DNA from: Candidatus Thioglobus sp.
Lineage (GTDB): Bacteria; Pseudomonadota; Gammaproteobacteria; Arenicellales; UBA868
Direction of reading: 5' to 3'
DNA length: 64,000 nt
Assembly (NCBI GenBank): GCA_004212795.1
Contig: SHBR01000005.1
Location: 1-64,000 of the forward strand
The position numbers were made by a program, and so were the translations under genes. How positions within the stretch are numbered: position 1 is the stretch's first letter; every line of letters begins with the position of its first letter. The notes beneath the pieces were generated by a model that saw only the letters and a program-made list of their open reading frames with translations, ran no database searches and was not told the DNA's origin. Below, piece after piece: positions 1 to 8,238 of this stretch.

Positions 1-1
1 T

Positions 2-277
2 TTGGGCGATGATGACACTGATTTGGATTCTTCAGATTTAATTGAGTCAGCCAGACGATATACCGAGCAGAGAAAACTGTCTGTTGATTGGAGTGCTCTG
101 GATCATCTAGAGCCTCGTGAACTCGTCGACACGCTGGCGTGTAGCCTTCCGTTTTCTCCACAAGACAAACAAGGTCTCGTCGAGACGGTAGTGATTCGTG
201 ACCGCGTGCAGTTGTTGACCGCCCTGTGCGAATTCGGCGCCGTGGAGGTTAATGAAGGGTCGTCGATGGCTCACTAG
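2..277 (+). CDS. LON-domain protein, C-terminal fragment
   Basis: This is the last 91 codons of a gene that enters from beyond the left edge; the reading frame is open at base 2, so no start is visible. The pattern 'DW.AL..L...ELVDTLA.SLPFSP.DKQGL', followed by a helix ending in L.AL, matches the C-terminal helical half of stand-alone LON substrate-binding-domain proteins (Lon N-domain family, no protease domain). Such proteins are cytoplasmic and their role is poorly defined. Only the tail is present, so a full-length Lon protease is ruled out mainly because the gene stops here without AAA or serine-lysine protease segments. It converges on the Rieske gene, 25 bases away. Confidence 0.65.
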   Translation: MGDDDTDLDSSDLIESARRYTEQRKLSVDWSALDHLEPRELVDTLACSLPFSPQDKQGLVETVVIRDRVQLLTALCEFGAVEVNEGSSMAH

Positions 278-302
278 TCGCGAATAGTAGCTAACCTATT
301 TG

Positions 303-638
303 TTAGATATAGACTTCGACGTTGCCATTTTGCACCCGCGTTGGATAGCAGTTCAAGCTGGTTTCTGCGGGCTCCTCTAGCGCTCGACCATCTCTGACAC
401 AAAAGCGACTCCCATGCAGGGGGCACTTAACGAGATCGCCCTTTAGGAATCCCGTTGATAGTGAGGCATCCTCGTGGGTGCAGGTATCATCGACGGCGAA
501 GATTTGATTATCAATGTTCGCCAGTAAAATCCGATTCGCTTTTCGATCGAAACGTTTCATCGAGCTAGGCGGCAAGTCTCTTAACTCGCAGGTGGTGATC
601 CACCGACTATCGCTTTCGAGAGGCGGTTTAGATTCCAT
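303..638 (-). CDS. Rieske [2Fe-2S] ferredoxin-type protein
   Basis: A 111-residue Rieske protein. The iron-sulfur ligands are complete: C53-T-H55 and, 16 residues later, C72-P-L-H75. At this size, and with no transmembrane helix, it resembles soluble Rieske ferredoxins that pass electrons to dioxygenases or nitrite reductase-like enzymes, not the bc1 subunit. I chose the ATG at 638 because AGAGGA sits 8 bases upstream; the frame stays open further upstream but that stretch lies inside cysG. The start overlaps the cysG stop by 11 bases, so the two are probably translationally coupled. The partner oxygenase or reductase is not in view. Confidence 0.85.
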   Translation of the reverse strand: MESKPPLESDSRWITTCELRDLPPSSMKRFDRKANRILLANIDNQIFAVDDTCTHEDASLSTGFLKGDLVKCPLHGSRFCVRDGRALEEPAETSLNCYPTRVQNGNVEVYI

Positions 639-2076
639 CGTTTTTTCCTCTGCCGGGTTCGGCAAGGACATTACCTTGTTCAGAAGCCGCTTCGGGATTA
701 AACCAAGCGAGTTGATCATGCAGCTGCACAACGCTACCTACAATCAAAAGTGTGGGTGGCGTGACATCGTTACGGTTAACCGTATCAACCAGGCTTTCAA
801 GCGTCGCGATAATGACTTTCTGGTTAATGGTGGTCCCTTGTTGAATGAGGGCAACTGGTGTTGTAGATATCATGCCATGCGCGATCAATTGTGAGCAAAT
901 CGATGCGAGACCTGTTAGACCCATATAGATAACGACGGTCTGTCCCGGTTGGCAAAGCGCTTCCCAGTTCAAGTCAACCGAACCATCCTTTAGGTGTCCG
1001 GTCACAAATAAGCAGGACTGCGCATGATCTCGATGGGTGAGCGGAATCCCTGCATAGGAGGCGCAACCAGTCGCTGCAGTTACACCTGGGATTACCTGAA
1101 AAGGGATGTTTTCATCGACAAGACCCTCAATTTCCTCACCGCCTCGACCAAAAATAAACGGATCACCGCCTTTCAGCCTGAGAACGCGCTTACCTTCTTT
1201 TGCGAGGTTAAGGAGTAGTTTGTTAATGTCACCCTGCGATACAACGTGATTAGATTTTTCTTTTCCAACGTACATGCGTTCAGCATCTCGCCTCACGAGA
1301 TCTACAATTGCAGGTGCCACTAATCGATCATAGAGAACAACATCGGCTCGCTGCATCAGACGAAGTGCCCGAAAAGTCAAAAGATCAGGATCTCCCGGGC
1401 CTGCACCGACCAGATAAACTTCGCCACGCTCAAAATTATGATCATTGGTAGATTCGATCATTCTTTCAAGTTCAAGTTGAGCGGAATAGTTTTTTCCAGA
1501 AAAAATCAGCTCGGCGACGCGACCCTGAAAAACCTCTTCCCAAAATCCGCGACGGGAGTCAATTTTTCCGAGTGCTGTTTTGACTCGATCGCGATAGTCG
1601 CGAGCCAGACAGGCGAGCTGGCCATAGGCGGCAGGAATCAACGTTTCAAGGCGAGCTTTTAGCATTCGAGCAAGAACAGGAGAGGCGCCGCCGGTTCCGA
1701 TACAAATGATAACGGGAGAACGATCAACAATTGACGGCACGGTAAAAGTGCACAGATCCGGCTGGTCGACTACATTGACAGGGATTCTTTTCTGGGTCGC
1801 GGTTTTCGATACCTCGGCGTTAACCTCTCGATTGTTGGTCGCTGCAATGACGATCGAGATATCAGTAAGCAACTCTGGCTTAAAACAGTCCTCGATCCAT
1901 TGGATTTTTTCTGCGATGAAAAGCGCATGAACCTGAGATCCGAGTGATGGTGAGACGACGGTTACGTCTGCTCCAGAACGGATCAGTAGGTCAATTTTCC
2001 GCTCGGCAATATCACCCCCGCCAACGACTAACGCGCGAGCATGTTTTAGTTTGAGAAAGATCGGCAGCGCATCCAT
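628..2076 (-). CDS. cysG: Siroheme synthase (trifunctional CysG)
   Basis: About 482 residues. The N-terminal half is the precorrin-2 dehydrogenase/sirohydrochlorin ferrochelatase module, with an NAD-binding GGGDIAER at residues 19-26. From about residue 220 the SAM-dependent uroporphyrinogen-III C-methyltransferase module begins, with VGAGPGDPDLLT and RLKGGDPFIFGRG. Together they convert uroporphyrinogen III to siroheme, the cofactor of sulfite and nitrite reductases. The frame is open to 2172, but the start at 2076 (MDALPIFL) lines up with the normal CysG N terminus. The gene is divergent from the MoxR gene and overlaps the Rieske gene downstream. Confidence 0.95.
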   Translation of the reverse strand: MDALPIFLKLKHARALVVGGGDIAERKIDLLIRSGADVTVVSPSLGSQVHALFIAEKIQWIEDCFKPELLTDISIVIAATNNREVNAEVSKTATQKRIPVNVVDQPDLCTFTVPSIVDRSPVIICIGTGGASPVLARMLKARLETLIPAAYGQLACLARDYRDRVKTALGKIDSRRGFWEEVFQGRVAELIFSGKNYSAQLELERMIESTNDHNFERGEVYLVGAGPGDPDLLTFRALRLMQRADVVLYDRLVAPAIVDLVRRDAERMYVGKEKSNHVVSQGDINKLLLNLAKEGKRVLRLKGGDPFIFGRGGEEIEGLVDENIPFQVIPGVTAATGCASYAGIPLTHRDHAQSCLFVTGHLKDGSVDLNWEALCQPGQTVVIYMGLTGLASICSQLIAHGMISTTPVALIQQGTTINQKVIIATLESLVDTVNRNDVTPPTLLIVGSVVQLHDQLAWFNPEAASEQGNVLAEPGRGKNDGI

Positions 2077-2245
2077 GATGTTGGAGTTTATTATGCAAAC
2101 GATAAAAAAGGGCTCCCTCCATTGGGTAATAAATGTTTCCTCAGGTGTGATAGGCAATATTTGGGCACGCATCGAGTTTCTTGCTTTTTAGAACACATTA
2201 CTGGGATAGACTTTCCGCCTACAAAAAAGATAAGCGGGTTGATTA

Positions 2246-3292
2246 ATGAGGCCGGTTCACTTAACTAAAATTCTACGATGCGAAATTTCAAGTCTTGATG
2301 AGGGGAGTCACACCCCCGTGATGTTGTGGGGTGCACCTGGTGTTGGTAAATCCCAGATCGTGGCGCAAGTTGCCGCCGAGGAGAATTTACCCCTCATCGA
2401 TATTCGTCTTTCACAGCTCGAACCTACCGATCTTCGAGGAATCCCTTTTAGGGTAGGCGATTGCGTTGAATGGGCGATTCCGTCAATGCTGCCTCATCCC
2501 GAAAAACATGGATTGCAAGGTATCCTGTTTCTCGATGAGATTACGTCAGCCCCTCCCAGTGTTTCCGCTGCCGCCTACCAGTTGATATTGGATAGAAAAT
2601 TAGGTGAATACGAAGTGCCTCGAGGATGGGCGATCATTGCGGCAGGTAATCGGCAGGGCGACCGTGGCGTAACCTACACGATGCCCGCGCCGTTAGCTAA
2701 TCGATTTAGTCACTATGAAGTGGATGTAAATCTTGATGACTGGGTACTTTGGGCGTATCGGAGAGGGATTGATGATCGGGTTATTGGTTTTCTACGATTT
2801 CGGCCAGAAATGATTTTTGATTTTGACACGGCTCAAAATCCAATCGCGTTTCCCTCGCCACGCTCATGGGAGTTTGCGCATCGAGCGCTGAAAAAGTTTT
2901 CGGATGTGCCAGATATGTTGAGTGGCGCCTTGCAGGCCTGTGTAGGACCCGCGGCGGGTGTTGAGATGCATGCGTTCATTCGCCATCTGGATCAATTGCC
3001 TGATATTGATTTGATTCTGGCGGGCGATGACGTGCCGGTTCCGGAAGATCTAGATCTTCAATATGCAGTGGCTTCAGCATTAGTTGGGCGAGTGACGCAA
3101 TCATCCGGTGACGATACTTTGACTGAGACTTGTTCAAGAATTTTGAGATACGCCGAACGATTTCCGCAAAAAGAGATGGGCGTAATGCTGGTTGCCGATT
3201 TGCATCGGGCTATTGGTGCTGACCTTTTTGCTGCTGAAGGCTTTCCTCAATGGGCTCATCATGTCGCTGATGTGTTGCTGGCACAGGATTGA
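2246..3292 (+). CDS. MoxR-type AAA+ ATPase
   Basis: 348 residues with Walker A GAPGVGKS at 29-36, Walker B ILFLDE at 94-99 and a sensor-1 asparagine in AAGN near 136. This is the MoxR/RavA-like class of AAA+ ATPase, which normally works as a chaperone or metal-insertion motor together with a VWA-domain partner. The next gene begins one base after this stop and encodes exactly such a partner. The substrate of the pair is not shown by the sequence. CbbQ is another member of this broad class, and a phosphoribulokinase gene lies 3 kb away, but nothing here proves a RuBisCO-activase role. Confidence 0.85.
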   Translation: MRPVHLTKILRCEISSLDEGSHTPVMLWGAPGVGKSQIVAQVAAEENLPLIDIRLSQLEPTDLRGIPFRVGDCVEWAIPSMLPHPEKHGLQGILFLDEITSAPPSVSAAAYQLILDRKLGEYEVPRGWAIIAAGNRQGDRGVTYTMPAPLANRFSHYEVDVNLDDWVLWAYRRGIDDRVIGFLRFRPEMIFDFDTAQNPIAFPSPRSWEFAHRALKKFSDVPDMLSGALQACVGPAAGVEMHAFIRHLDQLPDIDLILAGDDVPVPEDLDLQYAVASALVGRVTQSSGDDTLTETCSRILRYAERFPQKEMGVMLVADLHRAIGADLFAAEGFPQWAHHVADVLLAQD

Positions 3293-4471
3293 ATGGACAC
3301 CCGCGCCGATTCACCAGGCAGTCTGGAATCTAGGGTCAGCGCCGCGCGGGCTCGACTCATTCTAGACCGCCCATTTTTGGGTGCGTTGGTTTTGCGGTTG
3401 CCGGTAGAGTACACCAACGAGTCGTGGTGTAAAACAATCGCAACCGATGCTCACCAGATCTTTCTAAATCGACAATATCTTGATGGATTGTCGCTATCCC
3501 AGATCGAGTTTGCGTTGGCGCATGAGGCATTACATTGTGCGCTCGCCCATTTTTCTCGCCGACAACATCGTGAGCAACACCGATGGGATGTCGCTTGCGA
3601 TTTTGCGGTGAACTCTCTTTTGGTTAACGATGGACTGGTGCCTGTGCCGGATGCTTTGCATTTAAGTGAGTTTGATGGTTTAAGCGCCGAAGAGATTTAT
3701 CCGATGATTGAGGATGAACTTGATCGCTCGACGCATGATGGACATTTATACGATGGTCAGGCGACAGACGAGAATTTGGTGGCGCCTGATTCTCGAGAAT
3801 GCAGTGATCGTCCTGGTGTGCCACCACCCCTCAGCCCTATGGAGCGCCTAAAGCTTGAGCAACAATGGCAAGAGCGACTTGCAGGCGCCGCCCAGCAAGC
3901 GCTTCAGGCAGGCCGGTTGAGCGCGTCACTCGCGCGTATGCTCAATTTGCTTATTACGCCTTCAGTCTCCTGGCGAAACATGCTCGCCAAATTTATGAGC
4001 ATGCGCTCCAGAGATGACTTTGATTATGCCCGGCCAGGACGTCGGGAAGGTGATGCAATTCTTCCGGCGCTTAGAAGTGTCGCTATCGAAGTCGTGGTGG
4101 CACTTGATACCAGTGGTTCGATTGCCGTTTCAGAGATGACTGAATTTGTAAGTGAAATTAATGCACTAAAGGGGCAAGTCAGAGCCCGGATTACGCTATT
4201 GGCATGTGATTCAGAAATCGCTCCTGAATCGCCGGAAATTTATGAGCCCTGGGAGGCAATGGCCATTCCTTCGAGTCTCGCCGGCGGCGGCGGGACAGAT
4301 TTTCGACCTGTTTTTGGATGGATCAGTCATCAAGACAGATCTCCCGATCTTTTGATTTATTTCACGGACGGGAAAGGAAGATTTCCTTCATCCCCGCCCG
4401 ATTACCCTGTTTTGTGGCTAGTTAAAGGACCGGAAGCGCCGCCTTGGGGAGATAGGATTCAGCTTAATTAA
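3293..4471 (+). CDS. VWA-domain protein with metallopeptidase-like N terminus (DUF2201 type)
   Basis: 392 residues. The N-terminal part has HEALH at 77-81 inside an AHEALHCALAH helix, a zinc-peptidase-like HExxH motif. The C-terminal part is a VWA-like domain with a complete MIDAS: DTSGS at 272-276, a TDF at 335-337 and FTDG at 357-360. This two-part layout is that of the putative metallopeptidase/VWA family usually encoded next to a MoxR ATPase. ATG directly follows the MoxR stop, so the two form one transcriptional unit. Peptidase activity is inferred from the motif only. The stop overlaps the convergent Sel1 gene by four bases. Confidence 0.85.
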   Translation: MDTRADSPGSLESRVSAARARLILDRPFLGALVLRLPVEYTNESWCKTIATDAHQIFLNRQYLDGLSLSQIEFALAHEALHCALAHFSRRQHREQHRWDVACDFAVNSLLVNDGLVPVPDALHLSEFDGLSAEEIYPMIEDELDRSTHDGHLYDGQATDENLVAPDSRECSDRPGVPPPLSPMERLKLEQQWQERLAGAAQQALQAGRLSASLARMLNLLITPSVSWRNMLAKFMSMRSRDDFDYARPGRREGDAILPALRSVAIEVVVALDTSGSIAVSEMTEFVSEINALKGQVRARITLLACDSEIAPESPEIYEPWEAMAIPSSLAGGGGTDFRPVFGWISHQDRSPDLLIYFTDGKGRFPSSPPDYPVLWLVKGPEAPPWGDRIQLN

Positions 4472-4902
4472 AATCCGGCTTCTTTATACAGCGCTTTTGC
4501 TCTGTCAGCATCTACAGTCGTGCCGCGTCCTTGTTCCAGCATTTGAGCCAGTGCGACCATAGCGCCTTGTAGTCCCTGTGCTACCGCCGCTTCAAACCAT
4601 TTGATCGCTCTGACGTCGTCTCTCCCAACACAGTCACCCTCCATATACATAAAACCTAAGCCATGAAGGGCAGGCCCGAAGTCCTGCTGAGCAGCGTTTT
4701 TCATCCACTTGTAGGCGAGAAGTTCGTTTCGAACGACGCCCAACCCATTCTGGTACATGATTGCAAGTCGATATTGGGCGTCCGGGTTTCCTGAGTCGGC
4801 AATGGGGCTTAGAAGTTTCATGGCTCGCGAGAAGTGTTTTGACTCAAATGCCGAAACTCCGCTCGTCAAGTCCATTTGTTGGTTGTCAGGGAAAGTAGTC
4901 AT
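4468..4902 (-). CDS. Sel1-like repeat protein
   Basis: 144 residues made almost wholly of Sel1-type tetratricopeptide-like repeats. Three units are visible, with A.YRLA.MYQNGLGV, ALHGLGFMYMEGD and AMVALAQMLEQGRG. Such repeats form a helical solenoid for protein-protein contact. I see no signal peptide, so it is probably cytoplasmic. It is transcribed toward the VWA gene and overlaps its stop. No specific partner can be named. Confidence 0.8.
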   Translation of the reverse strand: MTTFPDNQQMDLTSGVSAFESKHFSRAMKLLSPIADSGNPDAQYRLAIMYQNGLGVVRNELLAYKWMKNAAQQDFGPALHGLGFMYMEGDCVGRDDVRAIKWFEAAVAQGLQGAMVALAQMLEQGRGTTVDADRAKALYKEAGF

Positions 4903-5046
4903 ATCAAAAGGTCTTGAAATAATGATTTAAGATCTTAAGTCTAGAGGGAATCTCATAATATCGAAATGTCTAAAGGGGATATAGAGCAGAAAAGAGCTGC
5001 GTCATACACTTAGGTTTGTTCATCAAATTTAAATTACTAAATAAAA

Positions 5047-6135
5047 ATGAGACAGTATCTGCAAAAAATTGCAACGGGACCGGAGCTTAGCAAAGACCTC
5101 TCGCGTGAAGAGGCAAAAAATGCAGCGGCCCAGATTCTATCGGGTGATGCGGATCCGGTGCAGGCTGGCATATTTCTTATTGCACTTCGAATGAAACGGG
5201 AGACCATGCCCGAGAATCTTGGTGTGCTTGATAGTTTGTTGGCTTATACCAACAGGGCAGTTTCCAAGGCGCCAGAAGTTTTGGACCTAGCCGATCCCTA
5301 CGATGGATTTACCCGGGGGATGCCTGCCGCACCGTTTTTGCCAGCAGTGTTAGCGGCATGCGGTGTTCCGACGGTGAGTAATGGCGCGGAGTCAGTAGGG
5401 CCAAAGTATGGTGCGACTCATCGGAAGGTACTCCAAGCTGCGGGCGCCATGGTCAACTTAAAACCAGAAGAGGCCGCGGAGCACATTGCAGATCCTGATG
5501 TGGGATGGGCTTACGTCGATCAGCGTTTTTCATGTCCTGCACTTCATGCTCTAGTTGACCTAAGAGCGCGCATTGTTAAGCGACCCTGCCTGACAACGCT
5601 CGAGGTACTGTTGGGTTCGGTAAGAGGATCAAATAAGACTCATCTTATTACCGGATATGTTCATAAGCCTTATCCTCCAATTTATACCGCTCTTGCCAGA
5701 GAATCCGGTTATGACTCGGCTGCTATTGTTCGCGGGGTCGAGGGTGGCGTTATTCCATCTTTAAATCAGCCCTCAAAATATTTCTCTTATCAAGCGTTGG
5801 AGTCGGACGTTGAAACGAGGTTAGATCCATCGGACTATGGTGTGGTGTCATCGACTCGATGCGTCTCTTTGCCAGATGACTTACCGACTCGTTCGGTGGA
5901 TGACGATATTAAGGGTCCGATAGACGCCGATGGTTTAGCAGATGCAACGGCTAAAGCCGGTATCGCAGCATTGGAGGGTTTACCTGGGCCAATGCGAGAA
6001 AGTCTCGTTTATGGTGCAGCTATTTATCTACAGCATTTGGGAATTTTTAGAGATCCGACCGCTGCTGCAAAAAAAGTCAGAGAAGTACTGGATAGCGGAG
6101 AAGCGAGTCGGCGCCTTGAATTCTCAAGTCGTTAA
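5047..6135 (+). CDS. Anthranilate phosphoribosyltransferase-like protein (TrpD2/YbiB type)
   Basis: 362 residues with the helical N-domain (SREEAKNAAAQIL, DPVQAGIFLIALRMK) and the nucleotide-type phosphoribosyltransferase domain, including DPYDGFTRG and VSNGAESVGPKYG in place of the classic TrpD glycine loop. This is the TrpD-like branch that is not part of a trp operon and whose reaction is unsettled; homologues bind nucleic acid or act as glycosyltransferase-like proteins. No Shine-Dalgarno sequence is obvious in the AT-rich leader. It ends four bases into the convergent phosphoribulokinase gene. No trp genes are nearby, so a tryptophan role is unlikely. Confidence 0.8.
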   Translation: MRQYLQKIATGPELSKDLSREEAKNAAAQILSGDADPVQAGIFLIALRMKRETMPENLGVLDSLLAYTNRAVSKAPEVLDLADPYDGFTRGMPAAPFLPAVLAACGVPTVSNGAESVGPKYGATHRKVLQAAGAMVNLKPEEAAEHIADPDVGWAYVDQRFSCPALHALVDLRARIVKRPCLTTLEVLLGSVRGSNKTHLITGYVHKPYPPIYTALARESGYDSAAIVRGVEGGVIPSLNQPSKYFSYQALESDVETRLDPSDYGVVSSTRCVSLPDDLPTRSVDDDIKGPIDADGLADATAKAGIAALEGLPGPMRESLVYGAAIYLQHLGIFRDPTAAAKKVREVLDSGEASRRLEFSSR

Positions 6136-7034
6136 GTTTTCGGCAGGTCATCACTACGCTGTGACTCATTTTTTTTCTTCATTATCGCATCGATAATCGG
6201 AGCAAGAATCAATTCCATTGCGAGTCCCATTTTTCCGCCCGGTACTACAATTGTGTTCCGTCTCGAAATAAATGAATCATGAATCATTGATAACAGATAT
6301 GGAAAATCGATGTCGAATTTCGCAGGGTCCCGAAAGCGAATGACAACAAAACTCTCGTCTGCAGTTGGAATATCTCGCGCCACAAAGGGATTCGAAGTAT
6401 CGACGGTTGGCACTCGCTGAAAATTAATATCAGTTCTTGAGAACTGTGGCGCAATGTAGTGAACATAGTCGTGCATTCGACGCAGGATCGTATCGGTTAC
6501 GGCCTCAGGTTCATATCCTCGACTGCCTGTATCGCGATGAATTTTTTGAATCCATTCCAGATTGACGATAGGTACGACACCGACTAGCAAGTCCACATGT
6601 TCGGCGATGTTTACCTCGTCATTAACCATGCCGCCGTGCAACCCCTCATAGAATAGAAGATCACTTGGTGACGACATCTCCTGCCAAGGGGTGAAGGTGC
6701 CAGGCTTTTGACGATATTCTGCGGCTTCCTCGTCGTCATGAAGGTAATAGCGTATTTCCCCGATACCGGTTTTACCGTAGCTCCTAAATAAATTTTCTAA
6801 CTTGTCGAAATGATTACCATCAGGTCCGAAATGACTGAGATTTTGACCCTCAAGGTGAGCCTGGGTAACGGCATCCTGCATTTGGTATCGATCGAACTTG
6901 TGAAAGCTGTCCCCCTCCACAACCTCTGCGACAAGACTTTCGCGCATGAAGATATGTTCGACTGCGGTTTTTACCGTACTGGTGCCAGCACCAGAAGAGC
7001 CGGTTACTGCAATAATGGGGTGTCTTTGAGACAT
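6132..7034 (-). CDS. prk: Phosphoribulokinase
   Basis: 300 residues, the normal length for the proteobacterial (class I) enzyme. The P-loop GSSGAGTST is at 12-20 and is followed by the family motif VVEGDSFHKFDR. The reaction is ATP-dependent phosphorylation of ribulose 5-phosphate to ribulose 1,5-bisphosphate. The start is supported by AAAGGA about 10 bases upstream. No RuBisCO gene is in the window. Many gammaproteobacteria, including enterobacteria (prkB), keep this kinase without a Calvin cycle, so autotrophy cannot be concluded. The divergent CbbR-like LysR gene is its likely regulator. Confidence 0.9.
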   Translation of the reverse strand: MSQRHPIIAVTGSSGAGTSTVKTAVEHIFMRESLVAEVVEGDSFHKFDRYQMQDAVTQAHLEGQNLSHFGPDGNHFDKLENLFRSYGKTGIGEIRYYLHDDEEAAEYRQKPGTFTPWQEMSSPSDLLFYEGLHGGMVNDEVNIAEHVDLLVGVVPIVNLEWIQKIHRDTGSRGYEPEAVTDTILRRMHDYVHYIAPQFSRTDINFQRVPTVDTSNPFVARDIPTADESFVVIRFRDPAKFDIDFPYLLSMIHDSFISRRNTIVVPGGKMGLAMELILAPIIDAIMKKKNESQRSDDLPKT

Positions 7035-7211
7035 GACCGCAATAAGTTCCTTTAAAAATCGATAAAAATATGTATTAGGAAAGAATCATTACTTATTCTG
7101 CCTAAAAATGCATTAGATTAAGCATTATGTTTTAATTTTATAGATAAGTTTATGTTTATCTATAAAATTAAAACCCTATTTTAAGTATGAATTCTCCTGA
7201 GGCTAGGTGCA
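7035..7211. promoter_or_regulatory. AT-rich divergent control region between prk and the cbbR-like gene
   Basis: 177 bases, much richer in A+T than the flanking genes. It contains three inverted repeats in a row: AGAAT/ATTCT arms at 7082-7086 and 7095-7099, AATGC/GCATT arms at 7107-7111 and 7122-7126, and a perfect 19-bp repeat at 7129-7147 and 7156-7174. LysR regulators typically bind dyads in such divergent spacers and control both the target and their own gene. The site assignment is inference. Confidence 0.6.
7129..7174. repeat. Perfect 19-bp inverted repeat with 8-nt spacer
   Basis: The left arm (7129-7147) begins GTTTTAATTTTA and ends GATAA; the right arm (7156-7174) is its exact reverse complement; the spacer is GTTTATGT. 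There is no T run after it in either direction that would make it a clear terminator, and it lies between two divergent starts. It is best read as an operator or a hairpin in the leader of the LysR gene. Confidence 0.85.
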
Positions 7212-8111
7212 ATGCACATCACAGTTCGCCAACTGCAGGTTTTTGAGGCGGTCGCCCGTCGTCTGAGTTATACACGAGCCGCTGAGGAGCTTCATCTGAC
7301 TCAGCCGGCCGTGTCAATGCAGATCAAGCAGTTAGAGGGGTCTGTCGGAATGCCGTTATTTGAGCAAATGGGAAAAAAAATTTATCTCACACAGGCCGGA
7401 ACGGCCATGCTCTCCCATTCCCGAAATATTATGCAAAATCTCGCTGCCGCTGCGGAAGAGATGAATGATCTCCGAGGGGCTGACTCAGGTCGACTTCGAA
7501 TATCGATTGCATCAACGGTCAATTATTTCGCTACCCAGTTACTCGCCGTTTTTGCCCGTGAACACCCCTCGGTAGAGATCATATTAGATGTGACCAATCG
7601 TGAGTCACTTCTCAACAGACTCGAGGCTAATGTCCCAGACCTAGTGTTAATGGGTAAGCCGCCTGCGGACATGGATTTGGTGTCAGAGCCGTTCATGGAT
7701 AATCCGTTGGTGATGATCGCCGCCACTGATCATCCGTTGGCAAGCCGGAAAAAGATCCCAATCCATGATCTCGCGAATACTGGATTCCTTGTCCGGGAGT
7801 CGGGCTCAGGCACTCGAGCTGCAATGGAGCGATTTTTTGTCGAGCACGATTTTTCTTATAAGAAAGGGATGGAGTTGATGGGGAACGAAGCGGTAAAGCA
7901 GGGGGTCGAGGCCGGATTGGGTCTTGCCCTTGTTTCTATACACACCGTGGAGCAAGAACTCGTGTTGAATCGCTTGGTGAAGCTTGATATTGAGGGGCTA
8001 CCGATCATGAGGCGCTGGTATGTAGCGCATCGCCGAGGGAAACGTCTGTCAGCGACAGCCCAGGCTTTTCGTGAATTTGTTTTGGAGGCTGGCATGAAGG
8101 CATCCACTTAA
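7212..8111 (+). CDS. LysR-family regulator, CbbR-like
   Basis: 299 residues. The N-terminal helix-turn-helix spans about residues 3-60, with the LysR signature A.RLSYTRAAEELHLTQPAVSMQIKQLE. The rest is the periplasmic-binding-protein-like effector domain, with RESGSGTR near residue 200. The divergent position next to phosphoribulokinase and the N-terminal style (MHITVRQLQVFEAVA) fit CbbR, the Calvin cycle regulator. Without cbbL in view this remains an inference, and it may regulate only prk and itself. GAGG and AGG elements precede the start. Confidence 0.8.
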   Translation: MHITVRQLQVFEAVARRLSYTRAAEELHLTQPAVSMQIKQLEGSVGMPLFEQMGKKIYLTQAGTAMLSHSRNIMQNLAAAAEEMNDLRGADSGRLRISIASTVNYFATQLLAVFAREHPSVEIILDVTNRESLLNRLEANVPDLVLMGKPPADMDLVSEPFMDNPLVMIAATDHPLASRKKIPIHDLANTGFLVRESGSGTRAAMERFFVEHDFSYKKGMELMGNEAVKQGVEAGLGLALVSIHTVEQELVLNRLVKLDIEGLPIMRRWYVAHRRGKRLSATAQAFREFVLEAGMKAST

Positions 8112-8238
8112 CACTAGTTAAAATTTACCGCCTATCAATCAGCACGAAGAAGTCATAAACTCCTTTAATCGCTTCGGGTTCCCTAACTTGGGACGGGGCG
8201 GCAAACCCTAATTTAAAACTGGCCGAGGAGCCAGCGTT

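Noticed and set aside
2246-4471. CbbQ-CbbO RuBisCO activase pair
   Set aside because: The VWA protein has the HExxH layout of another family and there is no RuBisCO gene in view.
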